Shown: positions 6,728 to 12,672, counted from the stretch's first letter. The stretch is DNA of 12,757 nucleotides from Oscillospiraceae bacterium (GCA_035353335.1 DAOPZJ010000064.1:1-12757); one strand, 5' to 3'. Numbers and translations: made by a program. The notes: generated by a model not told the origin, from the sequence alone.

Positions 6728-7996
6728 TTACAGCCAGATGTAGTTTTCATTGCCGTTGATGTATTTATCTGTGATGTAGGCGTCGATGGAATCCGCCACC
6801 CGGCGTGAGACCTTGACCGCCTCGACGACCGTCTTTGCGCCGGTGACAACGTCGCCCGATGCGAAAATGCCCTCACGGGTGGTTCGGCCGTCCTCGTTGA
6901 CAGCGACAAGGCCGGTGTCTTTGATTTCAATTCCGGCCGTCGAAGAAACGATGACGGAACGAGGCCCCTGACTGATTGCCACGATAACCGAGTCGGAGCG
7001 GAACAGTTCCTCGGTTCCGGGGGCAGGGCGCGCTTGTTTTTCACCGTTTTCGTCGGTGTAAATTTCGGAATCGGCGAGGATGACGCCCTCATCCGTAAAT
7101 TCGACTGCGGTTTTATTCATAATGAATTTTGCGCCGTCAATTTTGGCGTACTGCACTTCAACGTCGCGAGCGGAAATGACGGACTCGTCCATATTGCAAA
7201 TGATGAAAACCTCGCGGCAGCCGTGCCGGAAAGCCGTGCGGGCCACATCCATTGCGACATTGCCGGCTCCGATAATTGCGATGCGATTGCCAAGGTGATA
7301 AACGTCGGGATTTCGCAGATATTCGATGGCGAAATGAACGTTTCCGAGCGACTCGCCTTTAATATTGAGTTTGCGCGGGCGCCAGACGCCGGTGCCCATA
7401 AAAATCGCCTTGAAGCCGTCACGGAATAAATCATCGATACTGAGATTTGCCCCGATGGTGGTGTTCGGGCGGATTTTGATACCGCTTGCGATCAAAGTGT
7501 CCATCAGGCGGTCCAAAATACTTTTGGGCAGCCTGAATTCGGGGATGCCGTAACGCAGGATGCCGCCGATCTGATCGTTGCCTTCGTAAATGGTGATGTC
7601 ATAACCTTTTTGCGATAAAAAGAAAGCGATGGTGATGCCGGCGGGGCCTGAACCGATGATCCCGACTTTTCCGCGGTTCTTAGCAGACGGAGTCGGTTTA
7701 TAGATACTCAGATAATAGTCGGAGATGTAATTTTCAATCGCGCTGATTTGAACCGGCATGCCCTGCTTTCCGCGGATGCAGTGACCCTCGCACTGGTTCT
7801 CCTGCGGGCAAACGAGCGAGCAGATGATCGAAAGCGGATTGTTTTCAAACAGCATTTTTCCTGCGTCGGAAATTTTGCTGTCAAGCAGCAGACCGATGGT
7901 TTCCCGGATGGGGGTCCGGATCGGACAGCCCTCGGTGCACATCGGCTTTTTACACTGAAGGCACCGCTTTGCGTCTTCAATGACGTGCTTGCTCAT
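6728..7996 (-). CDS. GltD-like NAD(P)-binding flavoprotein oxidoreductase
   Basis: A 422-residue cytoplasmic protein of the glutamate synthase small subunit family, which includes NfnB and SudA. The N-terminal part has two Cys clusters (Cys12, 15, 20, 24 and Cys59, 63, 69, 73 in CSLVCPQENQCEGHC) for [4Fe-4S] centres. The FAD-binding GSGPAG is at 115-120, the NAD(P)-binding GAGNVA at 243-248, and the C-terminal FAD signature ASGDVVTG near 379-386. No glutamate synthase large subunit and no NfnA partner is adjacent, so GltD in the strict sense is not supported; it may feed electrons to an unlinked partner. It begins 18 bases after the DUF368 stop and shares that gene's promoter. GGAAG precedes the start. 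Length is slightly below the usual 450-470 residues. Confidence 0.88.
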   Translation of the reverse strand: MSKHVIEDAKRCLQCKKPMCTEGCPIRTPIRETIGLLLDSKISDAGKMLFENNPLSIICSLVCPQENQCEGHCIRGKQGMPVQISAIENYISDYYLSIYKPTPSAKNRGKVGIIGSGPAGITIAFFLSQKGYDITIYEGNDQIGGILRYGIPEFRLPKSILDRLMDTLIASGIKIRPNTTIGANLSIDDLFRDGFKAIFMGTGVWRPRKLNIKGESLGNVHFAIEYLRNPDVYHLGNRIAIIGAGNVAMDVARTAFRHGCREVFIICNMDESVISARDVEVQYAKIDGAKFIMNKTAVEFTDEGVILADSEIYTDENGEKQARPAPGTEELFRSDSVIVAISQGPRSVIVSSTAGIEIKDTGLVAVNEDGRTTREGIFASGDVVTGAKTVVEAVKVSRRVADSIDAYITDKYINGNENYIWL

Positions 7997-8014
7997 GGTA
8001 ATCCGCTTCCTTTA

Positions 8015-8878
8015 TTATATTATTGACAGACCGTCGTCGGTCTTGAACTTTTTGCCGAGCTGCCGGAACAGGATAGAGATACCGATGCCGATACCGATCG
8101 CCGCCGCGCTCAGAAGCCATTCGGTCAAACCGACCGGAAGCGCGGGGAAGATGTTAAAGATGGAGCCGGTCATAAAGCCCAGTACCATAAAATAGGCAAA
8201 GTTGCGGTATTTTTGAAAAATGTGTTTTGTCAGTTTTGAAAATAAAACCATGCCGGCGAGAAAGCAGATCGCCACAGGCCCCACCATAAGCACGTCAAGT
8301 TTCGCGGCTGCCTTGAGAAGCGGCTCGTAGACGCCGAGCATCATCAGCATCATCGAAACGCTCATACCGGGAATCATGCTCGTGACGCCGGCGATTGCGC
8401 CGCTTACCGCGAGATACCACAGCGGCATCATACCCGAGGAAGTGGTTTGCACCGTTGAGACCACGCCGCTTTTGGCAAGTGTCCCGATGGCGATTGCAAA
8501 GGCGAACGCGCAAAGCGCGCCGATAAAATAGTGCGGTTTATACGGCTTTTCGGTCTCCTCGAATACGGTGGGCATACTGCCTGCGATCAGGCCGATGAAA
8601 AGCAAATAGGCGGGTGTCGGATATTTTTCGAACAGGATATCGAGGACTTGCAAAAGCAGGAATATGCTTAAAACGGCGCCGATTCCCATCGGCAGAATAT
8701 AAAAAAAGTTGCGTTTGAAATTTTTAAGCGGGTTCGAGACGATCTCAAGCAGATCGTTATAAATGCCCATCATCACCGCCATAATGCTGCCGCTGATGCC
8801 CGGGGCGATGATGCTGATTCCGAGAAAAGCACCGCACAGGACGCGGTAAAAGAAGTTTCCGGATGCCTTTTTTGCCAT
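8015..8878 (-). CDS. DUF368 (PopT-type) polyprenyl-phosphate transporter
   Basis: A 287-residue polytopic membrane protein with about eight hydrophobic segments. The family hallmark appears twice: IIAPGISGSIMAVMMGIY at 23-40 and SMIPGMSVSMMLMMLGVY at 167-184, an internal duplication typical of an inverted-repeat transporter fold. Published work assigns DUF368 (PopT) and DedA (UptA) proteins to recycling undecaprenyl phosphate across the membrane for cell-wall synthesis. GGAG lies six bases before the start. It is the first gene of an operon with the GltD-like reductase, and its promoter carries a perfect palindrome. Why a lipid-carrier transporter is joined to a flavoprotein is not explained by known pathways. 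Confidence 0.92.
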   Translation of the reverse strand: MAKKASGNFFYRVLCGAFLGISIIAPGISGSIMAVMMGIYNDLLEIVSNPLKNFKRNFFYILPMGIGAVLSIFLLLQVLDILFEKYPTPAYLLFIGLIAGSMPTVFEETEKPYKPHYFIGALCAFAFAIAIGTLAKSGVVSTVQTTSSGMMPLWYLAVSGAIAGVTSMIPGMSVSMMLMMLGVYEPLLKAAAKLDVLMVGPVAICFLAGMVLFSKLTKHIFQKYRNFAYFMVLGFMTGSIFNIFPALPVGLTEWLLSAAAIGIGIGISILFRQLGKKFKTDDGLSII

Positions 8879-8931
8879 GTTGAACTCCGTTATTTTTTTT
8901 CTTCGCTTGAAGTGGGTAAAAACCGAATCAC

Positions 8932-8948
8932 CCTGTTATTATAACAGG
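8932..8948. promoter_or_regulatory. Perfect 17-bp palindrome over the DUF368 promoter -10
   Basis: CCTGTTATTATAACAGG has perfect 8-bp arms around one central base and fully covers the -10 box of the DUF368/GltD-like operon. The GC-flanked arms extend well beyond what the -10 alone would produce, which favours a true operator. No regulator gene is nearby. Confidence 0.62.
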
Positions 8949-8966
8949 ATATGTCATCTTTTTCAA
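8938..8966 (-). promoter_or_regulatory. Promoter of the DUF368/GltD-like operon
   Basis: On the minus strand -35 TTGAAA (8961-8966) and a perfect -10 TATAAT (8938-8943) are spaced by 17 bases. Transcription should start near 8931, giving a leader of about 50 bases. It lies just beyond the terminator of the small gene. Confidence 0.82.
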
Positions 8967-8983
8967 GAACGAAAAAGAATGCG

Positions 8984-9013
8984 AAAACGCCCGCTCAGCG
9001 GAACGGGCGTTTT
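8984..9013 (-). terminator. Terminator of the small gene
   Basis: Perfect 10-bp arms AAAACGCCCG (8984-8993) and CGGGCGTTTT (9004-9013) with a 10-base loop. On the minus strand it begins two bases after the stop codon of the small protein at 9016. An inner CCGC/GCGG pairing is an alternative fold. Confidence 0.78.
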
Positions 9014-9015
9014 AC

Positions 9016-9174
9016 TTACTTTTGGATCGGTTTAGCTTTTTCTTTACCGGTTTTCGCCTTGCCTTGTATTTCGGGAACGGGCGTCAAATCGTTCTTCGAA
9101 ATCTGCAGTTTACGGTTGCTCTCCGTTCCGTGCGGCTGTTCGGGATCGGGCCTTCGCATCCCTGCTTTCGCCAT
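9016..9174 (-). CDS. Small basic conserved-looking protein
   Basis: A 52-residue, Lys/Arg/Pro-rich hydrophilic protein starting MAKAGMRRPDPEQPHGTESN and ending in a Pro-Val-Pro-Glu-Ile-Gln-Gly-Lys-Ala-Lys segment. It has no membrane segment or Cys. I recall similar short proteins in Clostridia but know no function. It looks real because AAAGGA sits 8 bases before the start and the stop codon runs straight into a terminator. An adjacent ATG one codon upstream (9177) is an alternative start. The longer open frame to 9276 overlaps the end of the GH18 gene and is not needed. An 8-bp hairpin lies just upstream at 9194-9214. The GH18 gene ends 100 bases upstream, so a common transcript is possible. 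Confidence 0.7.
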   Translation of the reverse strand: MAKAGMRRPDPEQPHGTESNRKLQISKNDLTPVPEIQGKAKTGKEKAKPIQK

Positions 9175-9193
9175 CATGACCATCCTTTCGCGT

Positions 9194-9229
9194 GTTTGAA
9201 AACCGATTTCAAACGACTGTTTAAATAGT
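9194..9229 (-). promoter_or_regulatory. Hairpin and adjoining palindrome before the small gene
   Basis: GTTTGAAA (9194-9201) and TTTCAAAC (9207-9214) form a perfect 8-bp stem with a 5-base loop, 20 bases before the start of the small gene. Directly beyond is ACTGTTTAAATAGT (9216-9229), near-palindromic with one mismatched pair. They may control translation or transcription of the small gene or stop part of the GH18 transcript; there is no following T-run. Confidence 0.35.
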
Positions 9230-9275
9230 TTTCCGGCGGCGAAAGGAATTATGCTTTGCTTTGCGCACGAGTGCA

Positions 9276-10874
9276 TTACTGAATGGTTGAATAAAGCGTA
9301 TTCAGCAGTGCGCCGTCTTTGTTTTGTGAGAGCTCCCAGACGGAGATGCCGGCGAGATTGTTAAGGTTCGCATAGTTCGCTTTTTCCGCAACGGAAGCCG
9401 GATCATCATAGGTGATAAAGACGGAGCCGTTGAACAGATAGGCCACTTTCGCGTCGGAACTATAATATTTATTATAGGCCGAATTGTTTAAATAACCAGA
9501 CAAAATGCTGTCATAGGTGATCGATTTGCCGCTTGTATAGGGTTGATAGAGACCGTTGTTTGCATTGGGTACGCCGTTGTAGATATAACCGTAAAACGGG
9601 ATGCCGAGCACGATTTTGGACGCCGGGAAGCCTGCCGCAATCCAGGCTCTGACACAGGAATCCGCGCTTAATTTATATTGCGGAGACGATGCGGTGGGCA
9701 TATAGAGCGGGGCATTGAAATCGGTGTAGGAATCCCAGGGGCCGTGAAGGTCATAAGTCATCACGATCGCATAATCGACAGAACTGCCGATGAGACTCAG
9801 TTCCGTATTTTTGATATATGTACTGCCGGCGCCGCCCGCAATGGAGAGCAGATATTTCTTGCCGTCGATGAGCCCCTGAGCGTCAAGTTTTTCTCTCAGC
9901 TTTTTAAGCAGAAGGGTGAAGTTGGTCTTATCTTCCGGCCGGTAGGTGTTGGTCGAAAGACCTCCGCTCACGGGGTATTCCCAGTCGATATCAACGCCGT
10001 CAAAGCCGTATTGCTTGATGAATGAGGCAACGCTGCCCGCAAAAGCCGTCCGACTTGCGTCGGTGAGCGCGGCGTCGGAGAATTTATCGGAATAAGTCCA
10101 TCCGCCGACGGAAATTATAGTTTTCAAGTGGGGATAGGACGCTTTGAGCTGATTGAGTTTGGTGAAATTTGTGACATCGATTGACGGGTCGCCGAGAGTG
10201 ATTTTTAAATCATCCCCGATTTTGGCAAAGGCGTAATTGATATGGGTGAGCTTTGACGCGGAGATATTCAAGGGGGTATAGCCGCTGTAAGCCGACCAGC
10301 TCGCATAATAGCCCGAGATGATTTTGGAAGGGGAGGGCTCAGACGGTACGGAAGAAGCCGCAGATGAAACAGAAGAAGATACGGGCGGGACAGATGAAGT
10401 TGAAGAAGGTACAGACGGAGCCGCCGATGTTGACGGTACAGAAGAAACAGATGAAGAGCTCGAAGAGTTTAATGAAGCGGCAGGCGGCGTCACAGTTGAC
10501 GGAAGAGTGGTAACGGCAATGATATTGCTGAGCGAAGAGATGTTTCCGCTGTAATCTTTTGCCCGGATATAAAATTGATAGGAAGAAGAAGCGGTAAGTC
10601 CGCTCACCATGAAACTCGTGCCGGTCGCCGAAGCAATGTTTACGCTGTTTTTATAAATCAGATAAGAGGCAATTCCCTTAGCGTCATAAGAAGCCGTCCA
10701 TTTGAGCGTCACCGAAGTTGCGCCTATTGCCGATGCGGTCAAATTGGTCGGCGATGTCGGAGGGGTTACGTCTTTTTTTCTGCTTGCCGCATATAAGCCC
10801 GTGTTCTGCGTAAGCAGCATAACAACAATTACAAATGAGATTAAGAATTTTATGTATTGCAACTTCCTGTTCAT
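9276..10874 (-). CDS. Secreted GH18 chitinase-like glycosidase with FN3 domain
   Basis: A 532-residue exported enzyme. Residues 1-30 form a signal peptide (basic start, hydrophobic core, cleavage near LYAA). A fibronectin type III domain spans about 37-124 (SPTNLTAS ... SYQFYIRAKDYSGN). A Ser/Pro linker covers about 125-183. The GH18 barrel runs from about 185 to the end: SVGGW at 255-259, DGVDIDWEYP with DxxDxDxE at 292-299 (catalytic Glu299), MTYD at 372-375, and a late conserved Trp513. All key catalytic residues are present. The family hydrolyses beta-1,4 GlcNAc chains such as chitin or related glycans, though some members act on spore or wall material. No cell-wall anchor or carbohydrate-binding domain beyond FN3 is seen, so it is probably released. 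GAGGGG precedes the start. It appears to have its own promoter. Confidence 0.95.
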   Translation of the reverse strand: MNRKLQYIKFLISFVIVVMLLTQNTGLYAASRKKDVTPPTSPTNLTASAIGATSVTLKWTASYDAKGIASYLIYKNSVNIASATGTSFMVSGLTASSSYQFYIRAKDYSGNISSLSNIIAVTTLPSTVTPPAASLNSSSSSSVSSVPSTSAAPSVPSSTSSVPPVSSSVSSAASSVPSEPSPSKIISGYYASWSAYSGYTPLNISASKLTHINYAFAKIGDDLKITLGDPSIDVTNFTKLNQLKASYPHLKTIISVGGWTYSDKFSDAALTDASRTAFAGSVASFIKQYGFDGVDIDWEYPVSGGLSTNTYRPEDKTNFTLLLKKLREKLDAQGLIDGKKYLLSIAGGAGSTYIKNTELSLIGSSVDYAIVMTYDLHGPWDSYTDFNAPLYMPTASSPQYKLSADSCVRAWIAAGFPASKIVLGIPFYGYIYNGVPNANNGLYQPYTSGKSITYDSILSGYLNNSAYNKYYSSDAKVAYLFNGSVFITYDDPASVAEKANYANLNNLAGISVWELSQNKDGALLNTLYSTIQ

Positions 10875-10906
10875 ACGATCCCCTCTTTCCTTTTGATATC
10901 ATTTTC

Positions 10907-10935
10907 AGTATATTTAAAATCCGGTATGGATGCAA
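10907..10935 (-). promoter_or_regulatory. Probable promoter of the GH18 gene
   Basis: On the minus strand -10 TATACT (10907-10912) is preceded at 17 bases by TTGCAT (10930-10935). The -10 matches five of six consensus bases and the -35 only the leading TTG. The leader would be about 25 bases. Confidence 0.5.
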
Positions 10936-11058
10936 TGATTAAATCATGGTAAAAAATCAAGCATTCCCGGAATTCTATTGTAAGCAGAGTATTAGTTGTA
11001 CACCGCCGTATATCTTTGCTTCAAAAACAAGTATCAAAATGAAATCTTTCTTTTCTTC

Positions 11059-11086
11059 TTTACAAAACACCCGGTAAGCGTATAAA
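11059..11086 (+). promoter_or_regulatory. Promoter of tRNA-Pro
   Basis: TTTACA (11059-11064) and TATAAA (11081-11086), spaced by 16 bases and each matching five of six consensus bases, lie directly before the tRNA at a distance that allows a very short 5' leader. Confidence 0.65.
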
Positions 11087-11098
11087 ATAGTAACGCAA

Positions 11099-11174
11099 CG
11101 GGGTGTAGCGCAGTTGGTAGCGCGCCTGCTTTGGGAGCAGGATGCCGCAGGTTCGAATCCTGTCACTCCGACCA
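11099..11174 (+). tRNA. tRNA-Pro (anticodon TGG)
   Basis: A 76-base cloverleaf. The acceptor arms CGGGGTG (11099-11105) and CACTCCG (11164-11170) pair with one G-U. The D arm has GCGC stems, the anticodon stem CCTGC/GCAGG holds the 7-base loop TTTGGGA giving anticodon TGG, and the T arm GCAGG/CCTGT surrounds TTCGAAT. The CCA end is encoded (11172-11174). It reads the proline codons CCA/CCG and probably others. A promoter and terminator flank it closely, so it is a single-gene unit. Confidence 0.97.
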
Positions 11175-11213
11175 TAAAATAAAGAGGTACTTTTCGGTAT
11201 CTCTTTATTTTAT
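11174..11213 (+). terminator. Terminator of tRNA-Pro
   Basis: A 17-bp stem with one G-U pair: 11174-11190 pairs with 11197-11213 around TTTTCG. The 3' arm is T-rich (CTCTTTATTTTAT). The stem starts at the last A of the encoded CCA. Its long A/T-rich arms suit an intrinsic terminator for the tRNA transcript, possibly in both directions. Confidence 0.75.
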
Positions 11214-11257
11214 GCCTGCAGGGAGGGTTCGAACCTTTCGAACTCCTGTCACTCCGA
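11212..11257 (+). repeat. Degenerate copy of the tRNA-Pro 3' half
   Basis: ATGCC-T-GCAGG (11212-11222) repeats ATGCCGCAGG of the tRNA (11142-11151) with one inserted base, and TTCGAA-C-TCCTGTCACTCCGA (11237-11257) repeats the tRNA end 11152-11171 with one inserted base, including a 14-base exact match (TCCTGTCACTCCGA). About 14 extra bases, including the palindrome GGTTCGAACC, separate the two blocks. There is no 5' half, so it is not a functional tRNA. It resembles an old attachment-site duplication or a decayed tandem tRNA. Confidence 0.75.
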
Positions 11258-11303
11258 TAAACCGCGAAGCGGGAGTTTCACACATGACTAAAAATTAAGA
11301 GGA

Positions 11304-11325
11304 GGGTGCCGCAAGGCATCTTTTT
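11304..11325 (+). terminator. Second plus-strand intrinsic terminator
   Basis: GGTGCC (11305-11310) and GGCATC (11315-11320) pair around a GCAA tetraloop and are followed by five T. It stands between the tRNA tail copy and the UppS-like gene, so read-through from the tRNA is unlikely to express that gene unless the hairpin is regulated. Confidence 0.7.
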
Positions 11326-11395
11326 GCAGAAAAAGCAATAAAATGAGGTTTTTTGTATCATGGGCATACTAACGCCGTGATTGAAAGGAAATCAC

Positions 11396-11413
11396 ATGCA
11401 AACCGGATTATGA
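11396..11413 (+). other. Five-codon leader ORF ahead of the UppS-like gene
   Basis: ATG-CAA-ACC-GGA-TTA-TGA has a good ribosome-binding site (AAAGGAAA at 11384-11391), better than any start of the downstream gene. Its TGA overlaps an ATG (11410) that is in frame with the UppS-like protein, forming an ATGA junction typical of translational coupling. It may be a coupling leader, or a sign of a one-base frameshift at the true start. Confidence 0.4.
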
Positions 11414-11436
11414 ATCAAGTCGTGACAGGTGTTAAT

Positions 11437-12069
11437 ATGGAAACGTTCAGAAGAATTCCCACACATATCGGGATTATCCCAGATGGCAACAGAAGATGGG
11501 CGCAGCAGCGCGGTTATGCAAAAGGGGACGGATACGGATACGGCGTCGCCCCCGGATTTGAACTGTACCGGACGATGATTGAGTACGGCGTCAAAGAAGC
11601 CACTTTTTACGGTTTTACGAAAGATAACAATAAACGAGCCGTGGACCAGCGTGAGGCATTTACGAAGGCTTGTGTGGATGCGGTCGGGCTTTTGAGCGGA
11701 AAAGACGCAAACTTGCTCGTGGTCGGGAATACCGACTCTCCCGCATTTCCGCAAAAATTGAAACCCTATGCGAATCACCGGGTACATTTCGGGCGGGGGT
11801 TGATTGATCTCAATTTTTTTGTCAATTATGACTGGGAGTGGGATTTGAAAAATCTTGAGGAACACAAGCAGCTGGCTTCTCACGACATCTCAAGGGTCGA
11901 TTTGATCATCCGGTGGGGAGGCAGGCGTCGGTTGAGCGGCTTTTTGCCGGTCCAATCGGTCTATGCCGATTTTTATACAATTGATGATTACTGGCCGGAT
12001 TATCAGAAATCGCAGTTCCTGAATGCCTTGAGCTGGTATCAGGACTGCGATGTGACGCTGGGTGGATAG
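11437..12069 (+). CDS. Divergent, shortened cis-prenyltransferase (UppS-like)
   Basis: A 210-residue protein of the undecaprenyl diphosphate synthase family, which condenses isopentenyl diphosphate onto a prenyl diphosphate for the wall lipid carrier. Family pattern is clear: HIGIIPDGNRRWAQQRG at 10-26 with catalytic Asp16, NYDWEWDL near 130-137 for NYGGRWD, DLIIRWGGRRRLSGFLPVQ near 155-173 for DLxIRTxGExRxSNFLLWQ, then WPDY. Deviations: the conserved Glu of RTxGE is Arg, the metal-binding Glu of AYxE is Asp178, the usual His after the first motif is not seen, and the helical region before DLIIR is about 20 residues shorter. It may be an altered or regulatory paralogue. The start at 11437 follows AGGTG at five bases; 11410 (nine residues longer) is possible through the leader ORF. 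No strong promoter is seen. Confidence 0.8.
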   Translation: METFRRIPTHIGIIPDGNRRWAQQRGYAKGDGYGYGVAPGFELYRTMIEYGVKEATFYGFTKDNNKRAVDQREAFTKACVDAVGLLSGKDANLLVVGNTDSPAFPQKLKPYANHRVHFGRGLIDLNFFVNYDWEWDLKNLEEHKQLASHDISRVDLIIRWGGRRRLSGFLPVQSVYADFYTIDDYWPDYQKSQFLNALSWYQDCDVTLGG

Positions 12070-12083
12070 ATGGGATATTCAAT

Positions 12084-12105
12084 TCAGAATTAAGAAATCA
12101 GAATT
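12084..12105. repeat. Short direct repeat after the UppS-like gene
   Basis: TCAGAATT occurs at 12084-12091 and again at 12098-12105, spaced by 14 bases, in an AT-rich stretch between the UppS-like stop and the hairpin at 12140. It may be a remnant of an intergenic repeat family or chance. Confidence 0.3.
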
Positions 12106-12139
12106 TAATATTTATATAAGGACTAGAAATTATTAATAA

Positions 12140-12165
12140 GCGGAGTGACGTTCAAATCACTCCGC
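12140..12165. terminator. Hairpin terminator between convergent genes
   Basis: Perfect 9-bp arms GCGGAGTGA (12140-12148) and TCACTCCGC (12157-12165) with an 8-base loop lie between the convergent UppS-like and OadG-like genes. The minus-strand side is followed by TTATTAATAATTT and the plus side by ATTAAAA, so it fits best as the end of the OadG-like transcript and could serve both. Confidence 0.62.
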
Positions 12166-12209
12166 ATTAAAACATATGATACGTTAATGTTCGTCTCAGG
12201 ATTTACAGA

Positions 12210-12560
12210 TCAGAAGGGGCGGGTGTTTTCATATACGCCGGCCGAGGCCCAGACGGGTCTGCGGTCCTGAATGCGGCGGACCGAACGGATTGCGAGCGTT
12301 TTGCCGGTGCTCTCGCCGAACGCATAAACGGCTGCGGCAATCACCGCGATCAGTTCGTCGCCCTCACCGGCTGCGGAGACGATGGGAGAAACCGGAGCGG
12401 ATTCGACAGCGGGCTCCGCCGTGTTTGATTTTCGGGCGCGAAGCGCCAAAAACAACAGCAACACGGCGAGCACGCCGGCTCCGATATAAACATACGGGGA
12501 AATCTTTAACAGCGCGAGTTCGCTTCTGAAAAATGCTGATACCGTGAGAAACAAGTTCAT
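12210..12560 (-). CDS. OadG-like (sodium pump decarboxylase gamma) membrane protein
   Basis: A 116-residue protein with one N-terminal membrane helix (about 22-41), an Ala/Pro linker (47-64) and a soluble C-terminal part EGDELIAVIAAAVYAF ... IRSVRRIQ ... WASAGVYENTRPF. The C-terminal pattern (ELxAVIxAAV, IRSxRR, WxxAGxxE) resembles the small gamma/delta subunit of Na+-translocating decarboxylases, which anchors and stabilises the complex in the membrane. Normally it is co-encoded with the carboxyltransferase, biotin carrier and beta subunit; here a promoter upstream and a hairpin downstream make it solitary. The start at 12560 has no close ribosome-binding site (AAAGG is 14 bases away). A longer frame from 12635 would be nearly leaderless. 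The membrane anchor role is inferred from homology only. Confidence 0.75.
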   Translation of the reverse strand: MNLFLTVSAFFRSELALLKISPYVYIGAGVLAVLLLFLALRARKSNTAEPAVESAPVSPIVSAAGEGDELIAVIAAAVYAFGESTGKTLAIRSVRRIQDRRPVWASAGVYENTRPF

Positions 12561-12634
12561 ACTGGGGCAACGACCTTTCAACACATTTGCCGTTCGGCGA
12601 TTCCTGCGCAATCGATAAACAACAAAAATACGCA

Positions 12635-12654
12635 TTGTGACATATTATACACAA
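12635..12654. promoter_or_regulatory. TTGTG-N10-CACAA inverted repeat over the OadG-like promoter
   Basis: TTGTG (12635-12639) and CACAA (12650-12654) flank 10 bases and enclose the -10 box. The half-sites look like those of the redox regulator Rex (TTGTGAA-N4-TTCACAA), but the gap is two bases too long, so assignment to Rex is not made. It is only a candidate operator. Confidence 0.35.
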
Positions 12655-12672
12655 TATTTCCCGTGAAAGCAA
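12644..12672 (-). promoter_or_regulatory. Promoter of the OadG-like gene
   Basis: On the minus strand TTGCTT (12667-12672), 17 bases, then a perfect TATAAT (12644-12649). The transcript should begin near 12637, giving a leader of about 75 bases to the ATG at 12560, or practically none to the ATG at 12635. The rest of the window up to 12757 shows no gene. Confidence 0.65.

Noticed and set aside
6728..7996. True glutamate synthase small subunit (gltD) or NfnB
   Set aside because: No large subunit or NfnA partner is adjacent, so only family-level naming is justified.
10318..10554. Plus-strand Glu/Thr/Asp-rich frame
   Set aside because: It is the reverse complement of the low-complexity Ser/Pro linker of the GH18 protein.
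10975..11175. Minus-strand frame of 66 residues beginning MVGVTGFEPAASCSQSRR
   Set aside because: It is antisense to tRNA-Pro; this GFEPAASCSQSRRATNCATPR pattern is a well-known spurious translation of tRNA genes.
11301..11325. T-box riboswitch suggested by GAGGGTGCCGC before a terminator
   Set aside because: The conserved T-box core and the upstream specifier stem are missing; it is a simple GCAA-loop terminator.
12157..12164. Third copy of the tRNA tail (TCACTCCG) that would bracket the UppS-like gene as a small mobile unit
   Set aside because: Only eight bases match and they are explained by the terminator arm; no recombinase is present.
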